Notes: a model not told the origin generated them from the letters alone. A stretch of DNA of 64,000 nt from BOG-234 sp050015835 (GCA_050015835.1 JBEKAQ010000024.1:5847-69846), one strand, 5' to 3'; shown: positions 52,812 to 60,832, counted from the stretch's first letter. A program made the numbers and translations.

Positions 52812-54376
52812 TTGAAACCCCAGCCTCCACCGCCCGGAGATTCGATGCGCAGGGTATCGCCTTTGAGGAGAGACAGGCGGACTTTGGCGGGGATTTCCGA
52901 GGGGGCTCCGGAGGCCGGAATCACCTGATTGCGTCCTGGTGCGCCAGTGGCTCCCCCCGCGAGCCCGTAGGGCCCACGGGTGCGCCGGTCGGAGAGGATG
53001 GTCAGATCGACCGGTTCGAGGAACTGCAGTTCGCGGACGATGCCATCGCCGCCCGCGTACTTGCCGGCGCCGCCCGATCCGTTCCGAATGTGGTAAGCGC
53101 GGACGCGCACGGGGTAGTCGTGTTCGAAAGCCTCCACCGGCGTGTTCCAGCTATTGGTCATGTGGGTATGGGTGGCGGAACGTCCGGGCCCACGCGAGAA
53201 CGCTCCCATGCCGCCCGCGATTGTCTCATAGTAAGCGAAGGGACGATGACGCAGGGTATCCCAGCCGCCGAAACTCAGGTTGTTCATGGTGCCGGAACTG
53301 GCGGCGGGGATACGGGCTGGAATGGCCTGCGCCAGCGCTCCGAGGATAGCGTCGGTAATGCGCTGCGAGGTTTCCACATTGCCCGCCGCCATGGCCGCCG
53401 GCAGACCGGCGTTGACTACGCTGCGTTCGGGGGCGATCAGACGGATGGGACGCAGCAGTCCGGCGTTGTAGGGTACGTCCGACTCAATCAGGCAGCGGAA
53501 ACAGTACATGGCGGCGGAGACGGCGATGGCGTAGTTGGCGTTGACGGATCCTGCGACCTGGGGACTGGAACCGGTGAAATCGACCTCGGCGGAATCGGCG
53601 CGAATGCGCACGGTTACGGCGATGCGCACGGGGTCTTGCGAGACTCCGTCGTTGTCGAGAAAATCTTCAAACGCGTAGGCGCCGTCGGGGATTTCGGCGA
53701 GCATGGCGCGCGTGGCGCGCTCGGTGTAGCGGAGCAGATCGGACGCGCCGCGCTGGATGCGGCCGAGGCCGTAGCGGGCGGCCATTTCGCGCAAGCGGTC
53801 TTCACCGCGCCGGCCCGCCATCACCTGGGCCAGCAGATCGCCCTCGCGCTCTTCGGGCGTGCGGACGTTGGCGAGGATCAGTTGCATCACGTCGCGTTGC
53901 GGTTTTCCACCGCGCATGAGCAGGACGGGTGGGATGCGCAGCCCTTCCTGATAGATCTCGCGCGCCATGGGCATGGAGCCCGGACTCATGCCCCCGACAT
54001 CGGCATGGTGGGCGCGGCTGGCGACGTAGAAATCCGCTTTCCTTCCTTTGTGCAGGAAGACTCCGGATACTGCCGTGATATCGGGCAGGTGGGTTCCTCC
54101 GCGGAAGGGATCGTTGACGATGGCTACATCGCCTGGGCCCAGGTGAAAGGTATCGAGAGCGTGGCGTACGGAGAGTGGCATGGCGCCGAGGTGCACCGGC
54201 ATGTGGTCGCCCATGGCGATGGTTTCACCGGCGGTCGAGTAGACGGCGCAGGAGTAGTCGCGGCGCTCCTTGATGTTGGCGCTGAAGGCGGTCTTGCGCA
54301 GCACCGCGCCCATCTCGTCGGCGATGGAGACGAAGAGATTACGGAAAACCTCGAGATCGGCCGGATTGGTCTTCAC
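52808..54376 (-). CDS. hyuB: Hydantoinase B/oxoprolinase-family protein
   Basis: A 522-residue HyuB-type subunit: AVLRKTAFSANIKERRDYSC, GDHMPVHLGAMPLSVRHAL, NDPFRGGTHLPDITAVSGV and the C-terminal GGGWG are conserved. HyuB normally works with a HyuA ATPase subunit to open hydantoins, 5-oxoproline or acetone-like substrates by ATP-dependent chemistry. No hyuA is next to it. The GTG start overlaps the upstream stop (GTGA), and its stop overlaps the next start (ATGA), so it is the middle gene of a three-gene coupled unit. Confidence 0.85.
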   Translation of the reverse strand: MKTNPADLEVFRNLFVSIADEMGAVLRKTAFSANIKERRDYSCAVYSTAGETIAMGDHMPVHLGAMPLSVRHALDTFHLGPGDVAIVNDPFRGGTHLPDITAVSGVFLHKGRKADFYVASRAHHADVGGMSPGSMPMAREIYQEGLRIPPVLLMRGGKPQRDVMQLILANVRTPEEREGDLLAQVMAGRRGEDRLREMAARYGLGRIQRGASDLLRYTERATRAMLAEIPDGAYAFEDFLDNDGVSQDPVRIAVTVRIRADSAEVDFTGSSPQVAGSVNANYAIAVSAAMYCFRCLIESDVPYNAGLLRPIRLIAPERSVVNAGLPAAMAAGNVETSQRITDAILGALAQAIPARIPAASSGTMNNLSFGGWDTLRHRPFAYYETIAGGMGAFSRGPGRSATHTHMTNSWNTPVEAFEHDYPVRVRAYHIRNGSGGAGKYAGGDGIVRELQFLEPVDLTILSDRRTRGPYGLAGGATGAPGRNQVIPASGAPSEIPAKVRLSLLKGDTLRIESPGGGGWGFK

Positions 54377-55251
54377 TGGGGATAAGCAGGCGGAAGCGCC
54401 TGTCCCACATCGGTGCAGCGCGCGACTTCAATGAGAAACGACGCAATGGGCTCCCACTTGTCTCCCTGACGTTTTTCGATGCGCAACGCATTGGTTGCCT
54501 TATCGGGGTGGATGCGGTAGTCGGGATTTTCCGCCGCAAGGGGGGCGCGCTTTAGTTTCGGTAGCTGCGCGGTGGTCGAGCGGACGGTCCAGCTATCGCC
54601 GCCGGTCTGGGACTCATAGGAAATATAGCGGCCGCCGGGAGTATTCCGGCCCGCGTCGACGATCAGTTCGCCGTGTCGTGGGGAATCGAACCAGAAGCGC
54701 TGGACCGCGCCGGGAGCGCCGTCTTCGGTGACGGGATGCTGTTTCCACGAGACGCCGCCATCGGTGCTGAGGAGAAAGAAAGGGTCGCGGGGCAAGGGAT
54801 ATTGGGTCTCGCCAGAGGCCCAGCCGTGCTGGGGATCGTAGAATTGCAGGTCTTCGAGAGCCGATCCCGGGATGCGCGCAAAGGGCTCTTTCCAGGTAGC
54901 GCCGCCATCGTCGCTGCTCAGCAGGATGGAAGACAGGGTGGCGGAGATGGCATGGATGTCTCCTGCGAGGAAAAGCTTTTTGCCCGCGGGCGCGACGGCA
55001 CTGAGCTCCAGATAGATGGGGCAGGGATCGTCACCGGTGCACAGCAGGCCCGCCATGCGCAGATCCTCTTCGGCGCAGGCGAAAGGTACGGGAATGGGCG
55101 TTCCGGCATTAATCGGGGTTGCGATGACGGCGGGCGCGGCAGGCGATGCCAGTGCGGGGGCTTCGTCCTTTGGGGGTTCGATCGGATGGTTCAGCAGAAT
55201 GGGTTGTTGGGCCAATAGTAATGAGGGAAATAGAAACATAATGACGCGCAT
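54373..55251 (-). CDS. Secreted BNR/Ycf48-like beta-propeller protein
   Basis: A 292-residue protein with a short signal peptide (VIMFLFPSLLLAQQ). Asp-box/BNR motifs are present (SSDDGGATWKEP, STDGGVSWKQHP, QTGGDSWTV), as in sialidase-like and Ycf48-like propellers. Two Cys pairs (CAEEDLRMAGLLC, CTGDDPCP) may form disulfides. The C-terminal ten residues come from a family A repeat. First gene of a unit with hyuB and a membrane protein; function unknown. Confidence 0.6.
   Translation of the reverse strand: MRVIMFLFPSLLLAQQPILLNHPIEPPKDEAPALASPAAPAVIATPINAGTPIPVPFACAEEDLRMAGLLCTGDDPCPIYLELSAVAPAGKKLFLAGDIHAISATLSSILLSSDDGGATWKEPFARIPGSALEDLQFYDPQHGWASGETQYPLPRDPFFLLSTDGGVSWKQHPVTEDGAPGAVQRFWFDSPRHGELIVDAGRNTPGGRYISYESQTGGDSWTVRSTTAQLPKLKRAPLAAENPDYRIHPDKATNALRIEKRQGDKWEPIASFLIEVARCTDVGQALPPAYPQ
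54387..54402. repeat. Dispersed palindrome family A, copy 5, inside a coding tail
   Basis: CAGGCG / CGCCTG with loop GAAG, followed by TCCCACAT. On the minus strand it encodes part of the last residues (GQALPPAYPQ) of the upstream gene, so the repeat supplies the C-terminus. Confidence 0.7.
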
Positions 55252-55267
55252 GGTCGCTTGCTCGAAG

Positions 55268-55294
55268 ACCGCTCCCTGACAGTCGCGGTGGCTC
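55268..55294 (-). repeat. Dispersed repeat family B, copy 6
   Basis: ACCGCTCCCTGACAGTCGCG then GTGGCTC, minus orientation, in the 198-bp space upstream of the BNR-protein gene. The remainder of this space (55295-55449) holds an A/T palindrome next to the cysK stop (55435-55449) and no gene. Confidence 0.75.
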
Positions 55295-55449
55295 TACAGG
55301 AAAAACATCGATAACTATTGTGACAGAAAAAGGAGATGCGGGCGCATCTTAGGGTGATAGGGGTGATTGCGCCCGCTTGTCGTAACGGGGATTTGTCTCA
55401 TAGGCGCAGCCATTCGGGCCTACGTTACGCGTCGAAAAAAATTTTTCCT

Positions 55450-56406
55450 TTATATATCAAACATTCCTTCAAAGAGGACGCTGCTGAGATAGCGCTCGCC
55501 GGAATCGGGGAGGATCACCACGATGGTTTTGCCGCGAAATTGTTCTTCACGGGCGATGCGAACGGCGGCCGCAACGGCGGCGCCGCAGGAAATGCCGCTC
55601 AATAAACCTTCCTCTCTTGCCAGACGCCGGGCCATCTCTATAGATTCCTCATTCGAAACGAGTTCCACGCGATCAACGATGGTCAGATCGAGGTTGCGCG
55701 GAATGAATCCGGCGCCGATTCCCTGAATTTTGTGCGGGCCCGGCTTAAGCGCCTGGCCGGTGCGCGTTTGAGTGATGACAGGGCTCGAAACCGGTTCGAC
55801 CGCCACGGAGACAATCTGTTTTCCCTTCTGTTGTTTGATGTAGCGGGAGACGCCGGTGATGGTTCCGCCGGTGCCGACGCCCGAAACGAGAACATCGATC
55901 TGGCCCTCGGTGTCGTTCCAGATCTCGGGGCCGGTGGTTTTCTGGTGAATGTCGGGATTGGCGGGATTGTCGAATTGCTGCAGCAGCACGAAGCGATCAG
56001 GATCGGACTGGACGATTTCCTGTGCCCGTGCGATGGATCCGGCCATGCCGCGAGACCCCTCGGTGAGCTCCAATTTGGCGCCGAACACCGACAGCACCTT
56101 GCGCCGTTCGAGAGACATGGTTTCCGGCATGGTGAGGGTTACGGGATAGCCCCTGGCCGCCGCCACGAAGGCGAGCGCGATGCCCGTATTGCCGCTGGTG
56201 GGCTCAATTAACTCCTTGCCCGGCTTCAGGATGCCGCGCTTTTCGGCGTCCCAGATCATGGATGCGCCGATGCGGCATTTGACGGAATAAGCCGGGTTGC
56301 GGCCTTCCACCTTCCCCAGCATAGTGACGGGCGCGCCGTCGATTACGCGGTTCAGTTTGACCAGCGGGGTGCGGCCGATGCTGTAGGAATTGTCTTCAAA
56401 GTACAT
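55450..56406 (-). CDS. cysK: Cysteine synthase A
   Basis: A 318-residue PLP enzyme making cysteine from O-acetylserine and sulfide. The PLP-site segment, usually NP-SVKDR, appears as NPAYSVKCRIGASM, with Lys conserved and Asp replaced by Cys, which some CysK proteins share. EPTSGNTGIALAFVAAARGY binds substrate and GVGTGGTITGVSRYIK the phosphate. It follows an Rrf2 regulator with no gap. Its partner cysE is 36 kb away. Confidence 0.92.
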   Translation of the reverse strand: MYFEDNSYSIGRTPLVKLNRVIDGAPVTMLGKVEGRNPAYSVKCRIGASMIWDAEKRGILKPGKELIEPTSGNTGIALAFVAAARGYPVTLTMPETMSLERRKVLSVFGAKLELTEGSRGMAGSIARAQEIVQSDPDRFVLLQQFDNPANPDIHQKTTGPEIWNDTEGQIDVLVSGVGTGGTITGVSRYIKQQKGKQIVSVAVEPVSSPVITQTRTGQALKPGPHKIQGIGAGFIPRNLDLTIVDRVELVSNEESIEMARRLAREEGLLSGISCGAAVAAAVRIAREEQFRGKTIVVILPDSGERYLSSVLFEGMFDI

Positions 56407-56832
56407 TCAGATCTCCCAGTTTGGTACAAAAAGGCTGTGTTTGTCGGTCCACTCGCGGACCAACTGCGCGAAGGTAGCGGAATTGAGGACGGAGTCGATG
56501 GCGTCGTCGACGCGGTCCCAAAGGTCGGAAAGCGGCGAACCCACCTGACGGCGGAGCCGGGAACGTTCTTCCTGGCGGCCTTCGACGAAGCGCAGGACAT
56601 CGCCGACGGTGATCGACTCGGGACGCCGGGCGAGCAGATAGCCGCCTTCGGCGCCGCGGCGCGACTCGACAAAGCCGCCCTGCTTGAGGCTGGCCAGAAT
56701 CAATTCCAGAAATTTTTGAGGGATCTGTTGACGCCGGGCGATTTCGGCGATCTTCACCGGTTCACGGCCGGGTTGAGACGCCAGATCGAAAATAGCCTGA
56801 AGGGCATACTCACCCTTCACCGAGATATTCAT
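56407..56832 (-). CDS. Rrf2-family regulator, CymR-like
   Basis: A 141-residue winged-helix regulator (KGEYALQAIFDLASQ, IPQKFLELILASLKQGGFV, SRRGAEGGYLLAR). It has no cysteine at all, so it cannot bind the iron-sulfur cluster of IscR or NsrR. It directly precedes cysK, as CymR-type repressors of cysteine metabolism do; CymR senses through the CysK-O-acetylserine complex. I infer that it autoregulates this two-gene operon. Confidence 0.85.
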   Translation of the reverse strand: MNISVKGEYALQAIFDLASQPGREPVKIAEIARRQQIPQKFLELILASLKQGGFVESRRGAEGGYLLARRPESITVGDVLRFVEGRQEERSRLRRQVGSPLSDLWDRVDDAIDSVLNSATFAQLVREWTDKHSLFVPNWEI

Positions 56833-57000
56833 GGGGCGGCGTTCCCTGGATCCAAATCACCGTACACAAACTAGAGATTAGTGGAATTGAAGAATTACGT
56901 CAACAAAGGAAGGAGCGGGGGGAGGGAAGTTCCGGAGGAAAAACGGGGAGAAAACGGTGGGCCGGACGCCACGTTTCCCGCAGCGACCGGCCCGGAAAAA

Positions 57001-57141
57001 TTACATCTTGGGGGCCGAGGTGTCGCCCTTCTTCTTTTTCTTGGCTTTCTTGGTCGTGGCGGTCGTGTCCTGAGCGAACGAGAAGGATACGGTGCCGAGG
57101 ACGAGGCCAAGGCCAATGGCGAATGCGAGTAACTTTTTCAT
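57001..57141 (-). CDS. Small secreted lysine-rich peptide
   Basis: A 46-residue product: signal peptide MKKLLAFAIGLGLVLGTVSF ending at SFA, then a mature part of about 22 residues, QDTTATTKKAKKKKKGDTSA with a short end. A strong ribosome-binding site (AGGAGAT) lies 7-8 nt before the ATG, which supports expression. Such Lys/Thr-rich exported peptides recur in acidobacteria; their role is unknown (cell-envelope or DNA/polyanion binding are possible). It is too short for most gene callers. Confidence 0.65.
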   Translation of the reverse strand: MKKLLAFAIGLGLVLGTVSFSFAQDTTATTKKAKKKKKGDTSAPKM

Positions 57142-57324
57142 GCGGGTGATCTCCTTGTTTGATTCCGACGAGGTGTCGTCAGTTGAGATGATATCCGACT
57201 CGACATGAACCGAGGCTTAATCCGTGATTAAATTCACTTCATTAAACGAGTCCCGGAATCTTGGCTATTATTTTCAGCAACTTGACATAAGAGCTTGGGA
57301 GCCCGGTGTTACTCTTTCGACGAA

Positions 57325-57522
57325 ATGAAGAAATCGGACTTAGTACAGGAAGTGGCCCGGCAGCGCGGTGTCGCTCCTGGCACGGCGGCGGACCAGATGG
57401 ATCGGGCGGTGAACAAACTCGTCCGCGCGCTCCGCAAGGGCCGCCCGGCGCGGCTGCCGGGCCTCGGGACCATTTTACCCGGCAAGCGCTGGGTCTTTCA
57501 GCCGGAGCCCCATGAGCGCTGA
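57325..57522 (+). CDS. Short HU-like protein lacking the DNA-binding arm
   Basis: A 65-residue protein. KKSDLVQEVARQRGVAPGTA and AVNKLVRALRKGRPARLPGL match the helical body of HU/IHF proteins up to the conserved G-x-G turn (PGLGTILPG), where HU would continue into the DNA-binding beta-arm; here the protein ends about 15 residues later. It overlaps the next gene by 11 bp. With its partner it may act as a dimer module. Start ATG 57325. Confidence 0.65.
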   Translation: MKKSDLVQEVARQRGVAPGTAADQMDRAVNKLVRALRKGRPARLPGLGTILPGKRWVFQPEPHER

Positions 57523-58054
57523 AGAGCTGGCAGTGCTGATCTGCGCGTCGATCAAGCGCTCTTCCGCGGTCGAAGTGGACGGTTTGGGGGTATTCTCGCG
57601 CGACGACACGGGGCGAATCTCGCTGCGCGAGTGCAACCGGCCGCGCATTTTCATCGCTTACGTACTGGAGGATCTCGATACGGCCGAGAGGCTGTTCGGG
57701 TCGTTGCTGGCGCTCAATTATGCGCCCTGGCTGGATCGGCGAAAATTGCTCCCCGGACAGAACTGGCCGCACAGGATCCGGGAGGCCATCGAGAACGCCG
57801 ATTTCTTCGTCCCCTGTTTCTCTCGGAACTCGGTACACAAGCGCGGCGGCTTCCAGGCGGAGATTCGCCATGCGCTCGAGTGTGGCAGCCAGATGCCGCT
57901 CGACGAAGCGTTTCTGATTCCGGTGCGCCTCGACGATTGCCGCGTTCCCGCCCGCATCCAGAGCGAAACGCAGTATGTGGATCTGTTTCCCGACTGGGAG
58001 GCGGGCCTCAAGCGCATCGTGGCGATCGTCGAAACGCAGCGGCACGGCCTGTAA
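57512..58054 (+). CDS. TIR-domain protein with HU-like N-terminus, probable NADase effector
   Basis: A 180-residue protein. Residues about 1-45 resemble part of an HU fold again (EELAVLICASIKRSSAVEVD, then GLGVFSRD). Residues about 48-178 are a TIR domain: RIFIAYVLEDLDTAERLF (box 1, with Ala in place of the usual Ser/His), PWLDRRKLLPGQNWPHRIRE (BB-loop), NADFFVPCFSRNSVHKRGGF and AEIRHALE, whose Glu fits the NADase catalytic position. Bacterial TIR proteins cut NAD+ or make cyclic ADP-ribose signals in antiphage defence. Co-translation with an HU-like protein is notable. Confidence 0.8.
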   Translation: MSAEELAVLICASIKRSSAVEVDGLGVFSRDDTGRISLRECNRPRIFIAYVLEDLDTAERLFGSLLALNYAPWLDRRKLLPGQNWPHRIREAIENADFFVPCFSRNSVHKRGGFQAEIRHALECGSQMPLDEAFLIPVRLDDCRVPARIQSETQYVDLFPDWEAGLKRIVAIVETQRHGL

Positions 58055-58127
58055 GCGGCTGCAGCGGGACCAAGGCCGGAGGAGAGGAAGCGTACCCGCG
58101 CAATACCCTTCCGCCTTCGGTCCCGAT

Positions 58128-58149
58128 GAACGGGCGAAAGCGCCTGTTC
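58128..58149. repeat. Dispersed palindrome family A, copy 6
   Basis: GAACGGGCG / CGCCTGTTC with loop AAAG and one G-T wobble; followed by CCACATTAAT. It lies 5 bp past the end of the ABC ATPase gene, between convergent genes. Confidence 0.75.
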
Positions 58150-58153
58150 CACA

Positions 58154-58843
58154 TTAATTCGGGGGCGCTTCGATAATCTGGCCGTCTCTCATGTGGACGC
58201 TGCGGTCGCCATAGGCGGCGGCCTCGGTATTGTGCGTAATCATGAGAATGGTTTGCCCGAGGCGGCGGTTGAGATCGCGCAGCAGCTCGAGCACGGCCAG
58301 AGAGTTGGCCGTATCGAGGTTCCCGGTGGGCTCATCCGCCAGCAAGATAGCGGGTTTGGTTGCCAGCGCCCGGGCGATCGCCACCCGCTGCTGCTCCCCA
58401 CCGGACAACTCGGTGGGTTTTTGCTCCAGCCTGCCGGCGATTCCGAGAAGTTCCAGAATGGTCTGAAATTCGGGGGCGAATCCATTGGTGGGCAAACCGG
58501 CGATGAACAGGGCGGTGCGGATGTTGTCCCGCGCAGTCAGGTTGGGCAGCAGGTTAAATTTCTGGAAAACGAAGCTGACGTACTTGCGCCGCAGTTCGGT
58601 GCGGCCGCGGTCGCCGACGGCCGTGAGATTGCGGCCAGCGACGGTAACTTCACCCGCACTGGGCGGCGTCAAACCGCCGACGATATGAAAGAGGGTGGAT
58701 TTGCCGGATCCCGAGGGGCCGACGATGGAGAGGAACTCCCCGGCCGGAACCTCCAGATTGACACCGCGCAGCGCTTCGACGGAAACCTTCCCGGTGTGGT
58801 AGGTCTTGCGCAGATTGCGGACCTGAATGAGGGCGTCACTCAT
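58154..58843 (-). CDS. ABC transporter ATP-binding protein, LolD/MacB type
   Basis: A 229-residue ATPase. Walker A GPSGSGKST, Q-loop FVFQKFNLLPNLTARDN, signature LSGGEQQRVAIARALATKP, Walker B ILLADEPTGNLD, H-loop MITHNTEAA. This pattern is that of LolD/MacB-type ATPases which drive FtsX-fold permeases. It overlaps the permease gene by 8 bp. Confidence 0.92.
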   Translation of the reverse strand: MSDALIQVRNLRKTYHTGKVSVEALRGVNLEVPAGEFLSIVGPSGSGKSTLFHIVGGLTPPSAGEVTVAGRNLTAVGDRGRTELRRKYVSFVFQKFNLLPNLTARDNIRTALFIAGLPTNGFAPEFQTILELLGIAGRLEQKPTELSGGEQQRVAIARALATKPAILLADEPTGNLDTANSLAVLELLRDLNRRLGQTILMITHNTEAAAYGDRSVHMRDGQIIEAPPN

Positions 58844-59930
58844 AGGAAAGGGCCTCGATCGGATCCTGCCGCACCGCCATCATGCCGGGGTAGAGGGCGC
58901 CAAGCAGCGCCGCTCCCATGGCGATGGATCCGGCAATCGGCCACCAGATGGGTACGATGGCCTGGGGAAAAGAGGCGGGCGCCACGGTGAGCATTACGGC
59001 GCGGCTGACGAAACTCAGGAGGATGCCGATGATGGTGCCGCCCAGGCCGAGGATAAAGGACTCAATCAGAATCAATTCCATGACGAGGGCACTCGATGCT
59101 CCGAGGGACTTGAGAATGCCGATTTCGCGCGTGCGCTGCAGCACCGCCATATACATCGAGAGGGAGACGACACCGAATCCAAACACGATGCTGATGCCGA
59201 TTACCACGTGGAGGAAGGTACTGAGCATCGGGATATTGTCGACGGACAGCATGGTCTGCAGCTCTTCCATCGAAAAAACCGGGTAGTTCTCGTACTTCCG
59301 GTGCAGATAGGCGATGACTTCCCCGGTGTTCTTCCTGTTATCGAGCTTCAGATATATCTGGGTCAGTTTTCCGGTAGCTCCGATCAGGTCCTGCAGGACG
59401 GGCAGTTGCACGAACTGGTGACCTAATTTGCCCGGTTCGACAATCCCGGCCACGTGCCAGTTCTGATGCATCACGTTAATGGTTGCGCCCGCCCGCACGT
59501 GTTGCTGGTCGGCTTCATACGTGTCCAGCAGAATGTCGTCAGGGGCTTGGAATGAGTGACCCTGAACGAAGGTGAACCCGCCGCTCATCCGGTTGAATGC
59601 GGCTATATCGATCCCCTGAAGCGAATCGAAACCCGTGGTCGGCTGCACCACAATGCCGGTAGCCTGCGCGATGTGCGGTTCTCCGGCAAGAACATCGACT
59701 AGTTTGGCAGGCAGGGTCGCGCTGCTGAAGCTCATGAGGGAACTACCGGGCGCCCGGAACAGGATGTCCGCGCCCACACCGGCGTAACGCTTTTTCGATT
59801 CGTCCACAAAGCCGTGGCTCATGCCGATCAGAGTGAGGATCATGGTGACCGGGCCGGCGATGAGCAGGATGCTGAGCATGGCCCGCAGGGGCCGCTGACG
59901 GACGTTTTCCCAAACCAATCTGAAGATCAA
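58836..59930 (-). CDS. FtsX/MacB-type ABC permease
   Basis: A 364-residue permease: first helix at residues about 17-38 (AMLSILLIAGPVTMILTLIG), a large periplasmic domain (about 40-240), then three helices near residues 250-355 (VVIGISIVFGFGVVSLSMYM, LGGTIIGILLSFVSRAVML). The type VII (mechanotransmission) fold exports lipoproteins, peptides or drugs from the periplasm without moving substrate through the membrane. Stop/start overlaps on both sides. Confidence 0.88.
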   Translation of the reverse strand: MIFRLVWENVRQRPLRAMLSILLIAGPVTMILTLIGMSHGFVDESKKRYAGVGADILFRAPGSSLMSFSSATLPAKLVDVLAGEPHIAQATGIVVQPTTGFDSLQGIDIAAFNRMSGGFTFVQGHSFQAPDDILLDTYEADQQHVRAGATINVMHQNWHVAGIVEPGKLGHQFVQLPVLQDLIGATGKLTQIYLKLDNRKNTGEVIAYLHRKYENYPVFSMEELQTMLSVDNIPMLSTFLHVVIGISIVFGFGVVSLSMYMAVLQRTREIGILKSLGASSALVMELILIESFILGLGGTIIGILLSFVSRAVMLTVAPASFPQAIVPIWWPIAGSIAMGAALLGALYPGMMAVRQDPIEALSYE

Positions 59931-60832
59931 CGAGTTTCCTGCTTCGGATCCCCGATTAACTTCAGTTTCGAACCTTCGGGCTGGTTGAGCACGAATTTAT
60001 CGTCGGTGAGCGCGAGATTCATTTTCATATCGACGATATCCATTACCACACCGTAACCGTCCTTCCATCGGTTGAGGCCGATGTGGGCGGGGAACAACAC
60101 GCCATTGTAAGGCGTCCATTTGGCGTAATGCGTGTCGCTGACGATGGCTACTCCGTCGTCGTCAAAAATGACCTGGCGAACGATGCTGAGGTCCAGACGG
60201 TCGAACCATACGGTGCGGGCGATGGTGGGGAGGATTTCTCCATTTTGCCCCTTACGCAGGAACTCAAGCATGTAGAGAGTATTATCCTCATCGGTCAGGT
60301 CGACGAGCACCAGCGCCTCGGTGTCCGCATCGGCGGGACGAATCAGCATGGAGGATAGAAAAGCGCCCGGGCGCAGATTTTCCATGGGGTTGGTGGAAGT
60401 AGCGGGAGCGCTGTTCAGGCCCTGGACGAAGAGGTTGCCGGAGACGTTAAAGAAGCGGAAGTCGGTGCCGTTCGAGACCATATCAAAGAGCTGGGTGCGG
60501 ATGACGGGCGCCTGGGCCTGGATGCGGATATCGCCCGGCTTGCGGAACAATATGAAGGCGCGAACATCTTTGTATTCGGTAATTTGTCCCTTGTAGACGC
60601 TTCCTTTGGAAGGGATCATGTCGACGGTGGCCTGGAAGGAATCGATAGCGTTGTACATGCGCGCGAGCTTATCGTTCAGTTCGTCGCGCGTGGCCGAGAG
60701 CGGAGGCGTCGCCTGGGTAACGGGTTTCCCATGGCGGTGGAGCAGCCGGGCCCTGGAGAGGAAGCAGGAACTCGACAGAGAGGCCAGTACGATTGCAAGA
60801 GCCACCGGTAGATTCCGGCGCAGTTTGCGCAT
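59927..60832 (-). CDS. Lipoprotein of the LolA/DUF4292-like fold
   Basis: A 301-residue lipoprotein. Signal peptide with lipobox LSSSC (Cys about 23). The mature part has beta-rich stretches typical of LolA/LppX-like hydrophobic-ligand carriers (GQITEYKDVRAFILFRKPGD, RTQLFDMVSNGTDFRFFNV). It is the first gene of a three-gene unit with an FtsX-type permease and ATPase, so it may pass lipids or lipoproteins to or from that transporter. The ATPase and permease follow with ATGA overlaps. Confidence 0.65.
   Translation of the reverse strand: MRKLRRNLPVALAIVLASLSSSCFLSRARLLHRHGKPVTQATPPLSATRDELNDKLARMYNAIDSFQATVDMIPSKGSVYKGQITEYKDVRAFILFRKPGDIRIQAQAPVIRTQLFDMVSNGTDFRFFNVSGNLFVQGLNSAPATSTNPMENLRPGAFLSSMLIRPADADTEALVLVDLTDEDNTLYMLEFLRKGQNGEILPTIARTVWFDRLDLSIVRQVIFDDDGVAIVSDTHYAKWTPYNGVLFPAHIGLNRWKDGYGVVMDIVDMKMNLALTDDKFVLNQPEGSKLKLIGDPKQETR

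Noticed and set aside
55336..55605. An 89-codon plus-strand frame upstream of and into cysK.
   Set aside because: It overlaps the cysK gene antisense, and the product has no domain.
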